A DNA stretch of 59,705 nt from Acanthamoeba sp. SK_2022b (Eukaryota; Discosea; Longamoebia; Acanthamoebidae). Shown in pieces: positions 36,434 to 46,950 of the stretch; positions within the stretch are counted from its first letter, which is position 1; each line of letters starts with the position of its first letter. The stretch spans positions 1 through 59,705 of the forward strand of contig JANDJZ010000293.1 in NCBI GenBank assembly GCA_027943245.1, written 5' to 3'. The notes beneath the pieces were generated by a model. It made no database searches. It worked only from the letters and a program-made list of their open reading frames with translations, and was not told where the DNA came from. The position numbers and the translations under genes are program-made.

Positions 36434-36983
36434 GTGTGCAGTTGGTTGGTGCGCGTCTCAGGCCCATGCATTGGCTTTATTGGTTGGACGTCCCATAACG
36501 CTCTCCCTCTGCACCTCCCCTCAGGCTGGGTCATGGGCGGGCAGAGGAAGTATCTCGAGAAGGTGTCCACCCTCTACGAATACATCTTGAACAAGACGCT
36601 CGACCTCGGTACGACCAACAGACATCACGAGCGCCCTCGCCTTGTGACCGCGCTGCTGCTGTTCTCTGACGCCAACTCTCGTTCTCCTGTGTTGAACGCT
36701 CAAGGCTGTCTGGGCACGGAGGAGACGCTGTTGACCATGGCCTACTACCGGCGGCCCGACCTGTTCCACGTCCACCACAACCTCGAGGACCGATCCAACC
36801 CCTTTGGACCCGGCGGCGACGTTTGTCACGTCATCTGGGGCGGCCACCCTGCTCAGGTACCGCCTGCCACCCGTTCTCTCTCTCTCTCTCGTTTACTGCT
36901 TCGTGTTCGTGTCTAACCGCGGGTCGTGGCGCCGCCAGGGTCCCGCGGAGACGCTCGGAGAGAAGTTCAACTTGATGGGATGA
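35394..36983 (+). CDS. Type II membrane HtrL/YibB-like putative glycosyltransferase
   Basis: Start ATG 35394, MNATSKNFCVALFILFMLFL: a short cytosolic tail and one signal anchor (type II topology typical of Golgi glycosyltransferases). An acidic stem (NDFDDEDEEPEEVLSDE) follows. The luminal domain has VTFLFAIINMNRK, LEQLKNILRRYKPEKMQIII, HYESIELIRNSPWWIPATPW, YNPIVMHKLLWLRDLSVQNP, and FKTKYFVWLDSGGICTP. The block MHKLLWLRD...NPF.TKYFVWLDSG matches the HtrL/YibB family, with the DSG Asp as the probable donor/metal-binding acid. Later exons: HGCYREAMQVLTFDQPPCFI, GWVMGGQRKYLEKVSTLYEY, and CLGTEETLLTMAYYRRPDLF (bottom-of-domain GTE block). It ends ETLGEKFNLMG-stop at 36983. Five exons; the second intron holds (TG)n. 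Sugar and acceptor are unknown. Confidence 0.85.
36372..36432. repeat. (TG)n in glycosyltransferase-like intron
   Basis: 60 bp of TG repeat immediately after the exon ending PPCFITK. Confidence 0.95.
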
Positions 36984-37237
36984 GCAAGCCGTCTTCCTGC
37001 AACGCAGAGGCCTGATGAGATGATGGATCGCTTCGTTCCCTCGCTTTTGTTTTTTACACAAAAAGTTCTTTTTTTTCTTTTGTTTTTTATTTAAATATTA
37101 CACTGTAACCTGCTCAGTACACACAGAAAGAGAGAGAAAGAACCACTTTTCTTTCCCTTCTCTTGAAAGTGGTCGTTTGTTTGCCGTTTGCTGTTGTAGA
37201 CTGTCGCACAAGCGCCTCTGTCAAGAACCAAGAAGGC

Positions 37238-38025
37238 TCACTGCTGCTGAAGCAGATCCGCTACAAGCACCCACTCGTGCTCCTTGAGTTGATTGCACAG
37301 CTGCAGCGGGGTCTGCTTCTCGGCGTCCCTCGCGTCACGCTGAGCGCCAGCAGCAAGCAGGAGCTTCACGATGTCGGCCCTTCCACAGCCCGCTGGCGTG
37401 TAGCGCGTCACGTCGAGCCGTCAAAACATGTTGTGCCGTCCAAGTCCGTAGGTGTTGCGGGAGGAGTCGTGGAGGAGCGAGCATACCTGCAAAGTGTAGC
37501 ACGCTGGAGCCGTTCTCGGTCGTGGCGTTGGGGTCTGCTCCAGCGCTCAGCAATAGCGTCACTGCCGCTACGTGGCCATACCAGCTGCTGTAGTGAAGTG
37601 CAGTCCTGGAGCGCGTTCAAACAATGAGGGAGGTGAACTCACGGTACTGTAGAGGTTGTGGAGCTGGCAGAGGCGCACCAGCCGTCTTCGTCCCTGGCGC
37701 TGATAAGAGAAGGCCGTGTGCCGGAAGGCATGGCGTCGATCTCTTGGGTGAGCTTCGACACATCGCCAAGCTGGGCTGTTGGCGTTGGCGTTGTTGTTAG
37801 CTATGTACGGTAGCATAGTGAAGAGTTAGCTTGGTGTACCAGCACAGTGGTAAGGGAACCGATCAGCCCAAGTCAGCCTGGTACAGAAGAGCACGAGTTT
37901 GTGAAAGTTATACACAAGAAGGGTGAATGGTGGATGAAGGTTTCGTACTTGATGGGAACGGCAACGGCGGGCTTTGGTGCACTGATGCGGGCTCCTGAGG
38001 GTGGGGGCGGAGGTGGGGCGGCCAT
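37238..38025 (-). CDS. Small ankyrin-repeat protein
   Basis: A plausible start is ATG 38025 (MAAPPPPPPSGARISAPKPA, a Pro-rich leader with donor GTACGA). Next is QLGDVSKLTQEIDAMPSGTR..LISARDEDGW (first repeat), then LHYSSWYGHVAAVTLLLSAG then ADPNATTENGSSVLHFA (second repeat), then DVTRYTPAGCGRADIVKLLL then AAGAQRDARDAEKQTPLQL (third repeat), ending VLVADLLQQQ-stop at 37238. Repeats are clear. The junction after RDEDGW (about 37630-37690) does not give a clean in-frame join with any canonical GT..AG pair I can find, so an assembly error or a non-functional allele is possible. Partner unknown. It sits head-to-head with the 39350 gene across a CpG-free block. Confidence 0.65.
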
Positions 38026-38088
38026 TCTGGAGGTCGGGGTGAGTTCAAAAAGAAAGAGTGAAAGCTTTCTTTTTTTATGTATTTTCCG

Positions 38089-39319
38089 TCACATGACCAC
38101 CAAGGGGACTTTACTTTAAGAGGCAAATCATTGCAAATCTCCATGGAAGATGTCCCCCCCCCCAAGCTACCAACAGCCAATACCTGCCCACCCAAGGACC
38201 CAACCCAAACTACACATAAACAAAAATGGATGCAAGGAACCAGGCCTGCCCCCACCTAAACACAACACCTAGGCCACCCACCAGCCCCAGATCCAAACCA
38301 TGGTCACTGCAATATTGCAGTTGTCTATGTGGGCTCATAGAGATCTTCATCTCTTCTTTTTTCTTGTCTGCAACTGACACATCTCCTGCCCTGCCCTCCC
38401 CTCTGGGTGGTGATCTTGCTCAGCTTCTCTGACCATCTTGCATTTTTTTGTGCAGTACTGGAGTAAAAGACAAGAAGAGCCCCCAAAAAAAACTCCAAAC
38501 CACTACTTCCATGGGCCAGAACACTGGACCAATAGCATCACAAACAATGGGTATTTACAACCCAGATCTACACAAACTATATAAGCAGGCTTAAAATAGT
38601 GGAACCCTTAAAATCTGAGCTGATGCAGCAGTACTGTGGTCCAGAGATCATGCCCACTCCAGTACACCAGAGAACTCATTACACTACAACAAACCACCAA
38701 CTATAAATATAACACTAAAACAGAGACTAGACTGACAACCATACCCATCTCATTGGATGAAACAGAAGGATACAGAACCTACACCACCAACACCATCAGG
38801 ATATGGACAGATGGGGACACAAAGAGGGCACCACCACTGCAACAGTGTATGCAGGAGAACACCCAACACTACAATGGAGGCTCCTCCATTGGGAGATAGA
38901 TAGTGGCCATCACCACCCATTTTGAGGGAAAAAACAGCAGATATCAGTCCATTGTAGGTGAACAACTCACCAACTGGAACTTCAGCACCTATTCTGGGAA
39001 CACACATGTGGATTGCCAAAGAGACACCAGTGAATCAACAAAATGGTACACAGGAGTGCCCCAATGTGCTCCAGACAACCCATGCAGGCCATGCTCTGCA
39101 GAGGCACAACAGGGAAAAAAAGACATCTGCCACATCTTTCTGAAAGAATATCTGGCACACTGCTTTCCTCCAAGCTGCCTACTGGAGGAAGTGTGTGCTG
39201 AATGGATGGTGAGATGACACCCTGTTCATGGGTTGGCTGTGCTCTATTGCTTAGAGTCAATTTCATGAACCTCCTTCAGATAAATAAAACACCAATAAGA
39301 TCATAAAAGAACTTGGTAA
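38089..39319. other. CpG-free block (1,231 bp)
   Basis: Reading every base, there is no CG dinucleotide from 38089 to 39319, while flanking genes are CpG-rich. CA and TG are abundant. Composition is A/C-rich on the plus strand and clearly lower in GC than the flanks. It contains a TATATAAG at 38578-38585, a perfect 14-bp palindrome CTGCAATATTGCAG at 38307-38320, and a long, once-interrupted reading frame. It fills nearly all of the region between two divergent genes. The pattern of complete CpG loss with CA/TG gain is what long-term cytosine methylation and deamination produces; a foreign origin is the alternative. Confidence 0.9.
38636..39217 (+). mobile_element. Possible retroelement relic (RNase-H-like frame with one stop)
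   Basis: One plus-strand frame is open for about 193 codons except a single TAG at 38897-38899. It reads ..TIRIWTDGDTKRAPPLQQC..NGGSSI, stop, then VAITTHFEGKNSRYQSIVGE..DTSESTKWY..CAPDNPCRPC. The IWTDG then GGSS then SRYxxxxGE order resembles the RNase H domain (first catalytic Asp of TDG, then the region with the Glu) of non-LTR retrotransposons, with Cys-rich sequence after it. No reverse transcriptase, terminal repeats or target-site duplication were found, so this is a weak call based on short motifs only. Confidence 0.28.
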
Positions 39320-39349
39320 CGAGACAAAAAAACACAACAAACATTTGCG

Positions 39350-40331
39350 ATGCACAGCGACAGCGACAGTGATAGCGGTGGAGAGGATGAGCAGGTGAAG
39401 GTGATCCCCTGCGAGGCCTGGTTCGTGCGGCTCACGGGTTACCCGGAAGCAAAATGGCGACGCAAATCGGACAAGGGTATTCGGCAGGCCGAAGATGGCA
39501 GCCTCATCGTTACCAATCTCAAGAACCAAAAGACATTTAATGCTGGCATATTTACGCTGCAACGTCTGGGCGACCTCATCAAAGAGGTTGAGCGCAGCGA
39601 GCCTCTTCGCGGCAACATCCCGCCATGCATTCTCGAAATCGTGACGCGCTCCGACAGTGTACATGATGTCCCTCTGTTTTCTTGATTGTTTTTTTGTTTG
39701 TTTGTTTTTTGTTTTTTTTTTTGTTTGTTTTTTTTTTTTTGCTTTTTTTTTGAGACAACTTTATCATTTATCTTTTAATTATTTTTAATCTTTGTCTCCA
39801 CTCCAAAGGCTTCCATACGCAACGTAGACGTAGCTCATCTCCAGGCCTTGTCTGAGAACCGACATGCCGTCTTTCAGGTATGGGTCGAAGCAGTTCGCCT
39901 TCTTGGCCATTGCAATGTATCCGCTGCGCACACCCGAATGGCATCGTGATATGCGTGTAGGTGGCGTCCAACTTCAACGGGGTGGAGGCCATCTCCGAGG
40001 GCAGCTCCCCCGACGGCTCCAGCTTCACCGAGAAGTACATCTACGATCTCACCCAGGGGCCTGCGGCGTCTGTCTCTGCCGGTCCCGGTGCGTGCGACCC
40101 TCTCTCTCTCTCTCTCTCTCGGTGTGGTGGGTGATGGTCGGGTGGGTGGAACACAACAACGACTGACTGCTCGCCAAGCGCAGGCGCGATCACGCGAGTT
40201 CACGCCGCATTCCATGATCCCGCCAAGCCCCAGAGCGAATGGACGCAGACGTCGAGCCGCCAGGTATACGCGCCATCTCGATGTTGGTGTTGTTGCTGAT
40301 GATGTTGATATCGATGTTGTATGGTGACCCT

Positions 40332-40391
<60 letters not shown>

Positions 40392-41283
40392 CACAGGTCA
40401 ACTTTCTGGCCGACCTCAAGAAGCACTTCCCGACCGTCAACGGCTACGTGGTGCTCACGGGCCGGGAGCCCTCCTTCCCCAAGGTCGGCTCCTCCAAGTA
40501 CGAGCGCCTCTTTGCCAAGGTGATGGTCGGCTATCACCTCAACACGCAGGTATCCCTCCTCCTCCTTGATCTTGTTGTTGTTGTTGCGCACGCGCGTTGG
40601 CGCTCAACTCGGCGGCGCAGGTGACGACCGGCCATCGGGACCGTGGCTTCGAGGTGGTGGACGACCCGGCGCAGCTGGTGGACCAGGTCTTCTGCGCGGC
40701 CATGAACGTCGGGCAGGGCATGTCCGGCATGACCAACAAGCGGGTGCCCCAGTCGCAGGACAAGTGCCAGTTCATCCTCGACTCGGACTACGAGGCCACC
40801 TACCTCTCGGCCATCAAGCACCAGCGCAAGCACCTCTTCCTCACCTTGATCGGCGGTTCGTCTTTGCTCTTCGTGCGCTCGCTGGTCGTGTGCAGTGCCG
40901 TGTGCCGTGTGTGTTGTGCGTGTGTCGCGCTGACTGGTTGTGTGCGTGCGTGCGTTGCTCTCGCGGGCAGGCGGCGTGTTTGGCAACAGCAAGCAGGGCA
41001 TCTACGAGGCGATCCTGAAGGCGCACAAGAAGTGGGCCAACCACCCCGCCTCCAAGTTGGAGAAGGTCTCCATCGTCCTCTTCTCCGACCGCGACTTCCT
41101 GAGCTCCTTCCCCGGCGTCCTCAAGCAGCAGAACGTTCCCTACAGGTAACACCCTCTCCTCTCCTCCACTCCACTCTCCACCCCCCTTTCGCCTCACAGG
41201 CCACCGCGTGCTGTGTCTGCAGGTGGACCAACTACGTGCGCGGCAGCCCGATGACGAAGGACTCGCACGGCATCACGTGGTGA
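39350..41283 (+). CDS. Conserved uncharacterised protein with macrodomain-like signature
   Basis: Start ATG 39350 (MHSDSDSDSGGEDEQVKVIP). The N-terminal exon has WFVRLTGYPEAKWRRKSDKG and NLKNQKTFNAGIFTLQRLGD. Further exons: ASIRNVDVAHLQALSENRHA; VASNFNGVEAISEGSSPDGS then YIYDLTQGPAASVSAGP; AITRVHAAFHD; NFLADLKKHFPTVNGYVVLT; GHRDRGFEVVDDPAQLVDQV then FCAAMNVGQGMSG; YLSAIKHQRKHLFLTLIGGG then VFGNSKQGIYEAILKAHKKW; and KVSIVLFSDRDFLSSFPGVL. It ends KDSHGITW-stop. The order ASNFN.(V/L)E .. D.TQGPA(A/C) .. LIGGGVFGN..I..AI resembles proteins of unknown function in bacteria and protists with a macrodomain-type (ADP-ribose-binding) fold; this fold call is inference. The stop at 41281-41283 overlaps a donor-like GGTGAGT, so an extra exon is conceivable. 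Confidence 0.8.
40335..40390. repeat. (CA)n in intron of the macrodomain-like gene
   Basis: About 56 bp; the acceptor ACACAG at its 3' end is formed directly by the repeat edge. Confidence 0.95.
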
Positions 41284-41582
41284 GTGGGCGTCCTCGCCAA
41301 AGAACGCTCGTGTTTGTTTGGGTTGAGGCTGGATTGGTGGTGGAAAGGTTTTATTTAATTGTAATTTTATTGCCGCACACTTGGGATTGGTGGAGCAAAC
41401 ACTACGTAGCACCAATACCTGCTCTCCGGCTGAAACAACAAAGAGACAACCCGAACTCTGGGACGTTCCTTTGTTTTAGTTCCACACCTTCACAACCCAC
41501 TGTACTTACCTACCACCTCGATATCCCAGTAGTTCCCTATGAGCGTATATAACGTTATAGACGCTAAGCTCCTGCCGCGCAG

Positions 41583-42795
41583 ATGCTCGGAAGGCTCGCG
41601 CTTGTCGTGTTGGCGGCCCTGCTGCTCGCCGCCGCTTCCACGGAGGGCGGCTACGTCGTGAGCCACGACTACTCAGGCACCAGCTTCTTCGACAACTTCG
41701 ACTTCTGGTCCTACGACGACCCCACCCACGGCTACGTCGACTACGTCACCAGGGAACAGGCTCAAGGTATCTCCTTACAATATTATTTATTTAATTTACA
41801 ATTATGCATTATTTTGTCGCATATAATTCTTGGCTTTTTGCAATGCACTCTTAACATTTTATTGGTAGCTTGGGGCCTGATCAAGGCGTCCAACGCCGGG
41901 GTCTACATCGGTGCCGACCACACGTCCATTTCAAGCGGCCGTGGCCGCGCCGCGGTGCGCCTCTCATCCAAGGCGAGCTTCAACGGCGGCCTCTTCCTGG
42001 CCGATCTCAGGTCAGGTTCCTCCACTCCTTTGCCCCAGTGAGCAACAGTGATCTGACACCATCCAGTGCAATTCGACGACGTGCCGTGATCTGCCGTCGA
42101 CAGCCACATGCCCACCGGCTGCGGTGCGTGTCTCATTCTGTTTGTGTCGCGTGTGCGCGCGCGTGTCCAGCACGACACGATGTGTGCCGATGCTGATTGG
42201 AGGTTCTGGTTGCTCGACAGGCACGTGGCCTGCCTTTTGGCTGTGCGGACCCAACTGGCCCAATGGCGGTGAGATTGACATCATCGAGGGTGTCAACATG
42301 GACACGGTCGACAAGGTGAACCGGTCCTCCTCTTTTGGCCGCCTCTGGTCTCTCTCCCTCATCCTCTCGTACGTGTCTGCAGTCCACTCTCCACACCACG
42401 CAGGGCTGCGACATGAGTTCCGTGCCTACCTCCTCCTTCACCGGCCACTGGGACAACTGTACGCCTCTGCGCTATTTTTATTTGTTTAATATATGTTTTA
42501 TTTATTTTTATTTTATTTTTGGACATTCGCTGATAGTCGTCAATGTAGACAATGGCCAGACCCTGGACAACTGCTACGTCAACGCCTTTGGTCAGAATCT
42601 CAACCTCGTATGCACTCCCTCCGCCAGCTCGTCTTGCGATCGCAGCAGCGGCGTGCCCCCTCATGAGGACTCTACTGTTGACGCTCGCGTTCGCGCGGAC
42701 CCTGCGACCTCAGGGCTGCGGTGTCATCGCCAACGAGACGAACTATGGTACCGCGTTGAACAGCAGGGGCGGCGGAATCTACGCCACCGGTACAG

Positions 42796-42849
<54 letters not shown>

Positions 42850-43328
42850 ACTCTCTTGTGCAATGCGCCGACACTCTTCCTCCACCAAACCGTTCGATTG
42901 CTGCGCAGAATGGAACAGCGATGGCATCAAGATGTGGTTCTTCTGGCGCGACCGCATCCCGAGGGACATCCAGATCGGCCAGCCCAACCCCAGCTCCTGG
43001 GGCAAGTGCGTGCCCCCCTTCCCCACGTCAATGCACCTCATCCAAGCGGGGATAGCTGACTGGGGTGTAATGATGTGATTGGTGGTTTGCGCAAAGGCCG
43101 TACGCCAACTTCAGGTTTGGCAGCAACTGCCCGTCGTCGCACTTCTACAACCACCAGATCATCATCAACCTCACCTTCTGCGGGTCCTGGGCTGGCGACT
43201 CGTGGGTGTGGAAGAACACCGGCTGCGGCCAGTACGCCAGCTGCCAGAACTTCGTCCAGAACAACCCGTCGGCCTTTGCCGATGCCTACTGGCAGTTCAA
43301 CTCGGTCAAGGTCTACCAGTGGCAGTAG
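41583..43328 (+). CDS. Glycoside hydrolase family 16 beta-glucanase, secreted
   Basis: Probable endo-1,3(4)-beta-glucanase digesting microbial or fungal beta-glucan, or remodelling the cyst wall. Start ATG 41583 with signal peptide [20 protein letters not shown]. Exons: [40 protein letters not shown] then [39 protein letters not shown] then [19 protein letters not shown] (EIDIIE holds nucleophile and acid/base Glu with the central Asp); [69 protein letters not shown]; and [20 protein letters not shown] then [13 protein letters not shown]. It ends VKVYQWQ-stop at 43328. The domain is complete; no GPI anchor signal or CBM was seen. Nine or so exons, one intron with (CA)n. The pattern is close to fungal laminarinase-type GH16. 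Confidence 0.95.
42798..42848. repeat. (CA)n in GH16 intron
   Basis: 51 bp of CA repeat after the exon ending GGGIYAT. Confidence 0.95.
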
Positions 43329-43420
43329 TTGCCGGTTCAACCATGTTGTACAACCGAATAATTGTTTTTATGTTATTTTTATTTGTTTTTTTTTTTTTTT
43401 TCGTTTTTGTTGCGGTAGCG

Positions 43421-44432
43421 CTACTTGGTGGGGAGCCGGATTGTCTGCGACGAGGCAGTGGCCGCTCGCTTGTCCTGGAGGTAGGCCTCGACGAGGGCGG
43501 CGGTGGCGCGGAAGAGCGCCTCGTCCTGCGCGTGCGCCCACGAGACGAAGAAGAAGACCTTTTTCTCCAGCGCCGCTAGCTTGGCGCGCAGCCGCTTGGA
43601 CTCGCTCTTCGTCGACGTGGACGACGAGACCTCGGCCGCCGCCCGGGCCAGCAGGCGGTGCAGGTCGGAGAGGGCCATCAGCGTGAAGTGCTTGTGGGAC
43701 ACGATGTGCCCGAGGTCGTCCACCACCGCCAGCCCGAGCTCGGGCGAGCCCGAGACCGAGGGCTTGAGCATGTTGGCCAGGCTGGCGTCCAGCGCGGCGT
43801 TGGCTGACTGGTGGACTGCATTCGACTGCGGACGGCCAAAGGACACACGCACGCGTGCACACACAAGGTAAAGACGCTGATCAGCCACTTGCGGTTGTGT
43901 TGTGTTGTGTTGTGTTGTGTTGTGTTGTGTTGTGTTGTGTTGTGTTGTGTTGTGTTGTGTTGCGATGATGATGTGTGTGTGTGAACCTGAAGGACGGCGG
44001 AGGTCTCTACGAGAAACGACGCAGCATCGCTGGCGTCGCTCTCGGGCTCGCCGTTGAAGTAGCGCATGACGAAAGCATACGAGAACCTGGGAGCGAACAC
44101 GGCCAGACGATCGCCGCGCGACACCGCAAGTGAGCAACGCAAGATCGGCAATGGGGGAGGGAGGGAGGGAGGCCCAATCGTTTGCCTGAAGAGCAAAGGG
44201 GAGGGAGAGGCCACGTACAGGATGTCGAGCAGGTTGAAGGCCAGCAGCGGCGATGGCTCCTTGCTGAGTAGCGTGGAGAGCGGCGGGATATCGGAGAGGA
44301 CGGCGGGCGGCTTTCGCTCGGCGTGTTCAGCTTCCTCCTCGCCGTCTTCTTCTCCTTCACCTTCTTCGTTCCGCGTCGTTGCCCGCTCGACCGCCGTGAT
44401 CAGGCCTGGGACACGATGACCACCAGATCGCC

Positions 44433-44495
<63 letters not shown>

Positions 44496-44699
44496 CGTGG
44501 CGTGGTCAAATGGAGTGGAGAGACCAAGCGGTGGAGAGTGCAGAGGCATACCAGAGGCGGGCTGGAGCCACCACGGCTGCCAGGGAACGATCATGTCGCT
44601 GATGCGACCGTCGACCAACGACCGCTTGAAGTCCTCCCTCTGCTCCGGCGTGAGATGCTCCAGCGACAGGTTCTCCTCTGCGTCGACGCCCACACACAC

Positions 44700-44747
<48 letters not shown>

Positions 44748-45670
44748 GACGACGACGACGACGACGACGCTCGGTCAGTACCACGCCGAGACAACAGCAC
44801 CAACGACAACAAGAAGTGCGGCAGTACCGGTGCTGAGCTGAGCAAGACGATAGTAGGCCTCCTCTTCATGTTCGTCTTCCTCTTCCTGTTCAGAACGGAG
44901 TTGAATAAGTTACCTATGGAGAATGAGGGGAGAGGCAGGAGGAGGTGGAGGTGGAGCGGGCGATGTACCTCGTCCTCCTGATCTTTCATGTGTTTCAGGA
45001 GATGGAGCATTCGCGTTTGGGTCTCTTGGTCGGCTCTCTGCGACCTGAGTTCCTCCTCCACGTTGTCCTTGTAGAACGCCTCCGTGCACTTGGTGCTGTG
45101 CGCCTTGTTGTAGAGCGAGCAAAGGAGCGTCAATGAGCGTCATTCTCGATCGAGGGTGGGCCACGGCCGTTCGGCGGCGTGTGCGTACCTTGTAGCAGGG
45201 AAGCGAGCACGACGCGGCGTTGCATCGTGGGCATGTGTAGCGCCCAAACTTGGTCGCACATCTGCAAAAAATATATCAATATTGAATAATAAATATCAAG
45301 CTCTGTGGCCTGCGATTAATATCTTCCAAATTAAAATAAATATAAAATAAAATAAAATAAATATGATAAAAAATAGTGCCCAGGCGTACACGGAGCAGAG
45401 ACGGCCGCGCTCGATGATGCCGCTGCTGGCAGCTGCAGGCTGCGTGCTGGTGGCCACCTCTGCACTGCCGCTTGTCTTTTTGTGCTTGGAGTCGGAGATG
45501 ACCACACGCGGCTTGATGCGCAGGCTCGACAGCCCTTTGAGTTCTTCCACAACCGTGTCCACTTCCTCCTCCTCCCGGCCCTCCTCGCCTGCAGGTGAGG
45601 AAATATCCTGCACCGCCAACACCACTCCTCGCCGCCCCTGTGGCGCTCCCGCTCCTCCTAGTCGTTCCAT
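43421..45670 (-). CDS. ZNHIT2: Zinc finger HIT domain protein 2 homologue
   Basis: ZNHIT2 links the R2TP/RUVBL chaperone to U5 snRNP assembly in animals. Start ATG 45670 and a low-complexity N-terminus. A splice (donor GTACGCC, acceptor TGCAG) joins ERGRLCSV-CATKFGRYTCPRCNAASC, followed by SLPCYK and, in the next exon, AHSTKCTEAFYKDNVEEELR; this rebuilds the complete HIT-type zinc finger (CxxC, CPxC, CSxxC, HxxxC). Further exons: LSLEHLTPEQREDFKRSLVD then ISDMIVPWQPWW; a Glu-rich segment; PPLSTLLSKEPSPLLAFNLL; FSYAFVMRYFNGEPESDASD; and the C-terminal helix-rich exon with LGLAVVDDLGHIVSHKHFTL. It ends LPTK-stop. Order and the W.PWW / LLxKxPSPLL / YA...RxFNG blocks match ZNHIT2. Convergent with GH16 (92 bp). 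Confidence 0.9.
43894..43962. repeat. (TTGTG)n pentanucleotide tract
   Basis: About 69 bp of TTGTG units in a ZNHIT2 intron. The same pentamer, in the opposite orientation, recurs at 57305-57366 in the transporter gene. Confidence 0.93.
44433..44494. repeat. (CA)n in ZNHIT2 intron
   Basis: 62 bp; on the gene strand it is (TG)n. Confidence 0.95.
44693..44769. repeat. (CA)n then (ACG)n compound tract
   Basis: CA repeat with a CGCGCG interruption, followed by eight or so ACG triplets, in a ZNHIT2 intron. Confidence 0.9.
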
Positions 45671-45929
45671 CTTATGTTGCTCGCTTGCGAAAAGTTCTGT
45701 CTTGTTATTTTCCGTATTTATTTATTTATTTATTTCTAGAATTTGTTTTTTTATTTTTGTTTGCATTATATGTAGCGCCGCTTGCTGCGCAGGAGGTGAG
45801 GTGGTGGAAAGGGCTCGTTGTTTCCTTATTCACAAGGGGGGATAGCACGAAGGCAAGAAGATCGATCGCATCATGAAGGAGAAGAGTAAAAAGAGGGCGA
45901 GGGTGTGTTGAGAGGTGTGTGGTTTGTGT

Positions 45930-46950
45930 TTACTGTACTTCGCCGAGGTAGTCCTTGACCTCGGCGGGCGTGAGCACTCTGAAGATGGGCTTGCCCTCGA
46001 TCACCTGCACCACGCTCAGCTCGATGTTGTTCTCCGTCATCTCGCCCTCGAAGCCCTCCTTGAGGGTAAGGATGGCCGTGTGGACGGCATCTTCGAGACC
46101 CACGTCCTCCTTGTAGCTATCGTTGTGTGCACGCCACGCCACGGCAAACAGAGCGCGGTGAGCGACTCTTGTCCCAACGCTCAACTACGCGCAACGCCAA
46201 GACGAGCTTACCGCTTCTCCAGGAAGGTCCTGGCGTTGACCATGCCCTTGCCGATGGCCGAGGCCTTCCACGCCCAGTACGACCCCGACGGATCCACCTG
46301 ATACAGCTGGGCCCCGGCCACTTCGTCGTAGCCGGCGATGAGGAGGGAGACGCCAAAGGGCCTCACACCACTGTACATTGCAAGTGGCGGCGACGAGGGC
46401 CAGCTCACAGCGTCAGACCTCGAAACGCGCGCAGCCCTTCTTGCAAGCGGTGGAGGAAGCATACCCAGATTGAGTGAACTCCTGCATGATGGCGGCGAGC
46501 TCTCGCACGAGCTGGTTCACAGGAATGGGGGCGTGGTAGGTCTTGAAATATTGCTGGGCGATCTTGCGCCCCTTGCGCACGAGCACGCGCGAATCGGGTC
46601 CCATACCAGCGTAGACGACGCCAATGTTGTCACTGAGCAGGCTAATCTTCTGAATCGAAGTGTCATCCATGAGAGGGGGCAGCTTCTTCTCGGTGGCCAT
46701 CACAACGCCATCCTTGGCTGCAAGGGCGAGATGAGAAGAATTAATGTACTGCACTAAATCGCTTTGTAGTTGTGTATATAGGGGAGGTGATGGATGTTGA
46801 GATGACGCAAGACGATTGAGCGCAGGAGCGCGTACCTTTGATACCGAGAGCGGTAGCACCAGCATTCACGGCGTTCAGCGCGTATTCGATCTGCACCAGC
46901 TTGCCAGAAGGGCTGAAGGTGGTGAGCGAGAAGGAGTAGCGAGAGTCCAT
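45930..46950 (-). CDS. PSMA2: 20S proteasome subunit alpha type 2
   Basis: Non-catalytic ring subunit of the 20S core that helps gate substrate entry. The ATG at 46950 starts [20 protein letters not shown], the alpha-subunit N-terminal signature with the gate YSF motif. Exons: [38 protein letters not shown], then [20 protein letters not shown] and [36 protein letters not shown], then [20 protein letters not shown]; and [20 protein letters not shown]. It ends [18 protein letters not shown] at 45930. [15 protein letters not shown] and EVKDYL are diagnostic for alpha-2. Four exons. Divergent from eIF2-alpha across 314 bp. Confidence 0.97.

Noticed and set aside
38750..39266. Minus-strand frames in the CpG-free block as genes
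   Set aside because: They overlap the better plus-strand frame, lack motifs, and depend on non-ATG or isolated ATG starts.
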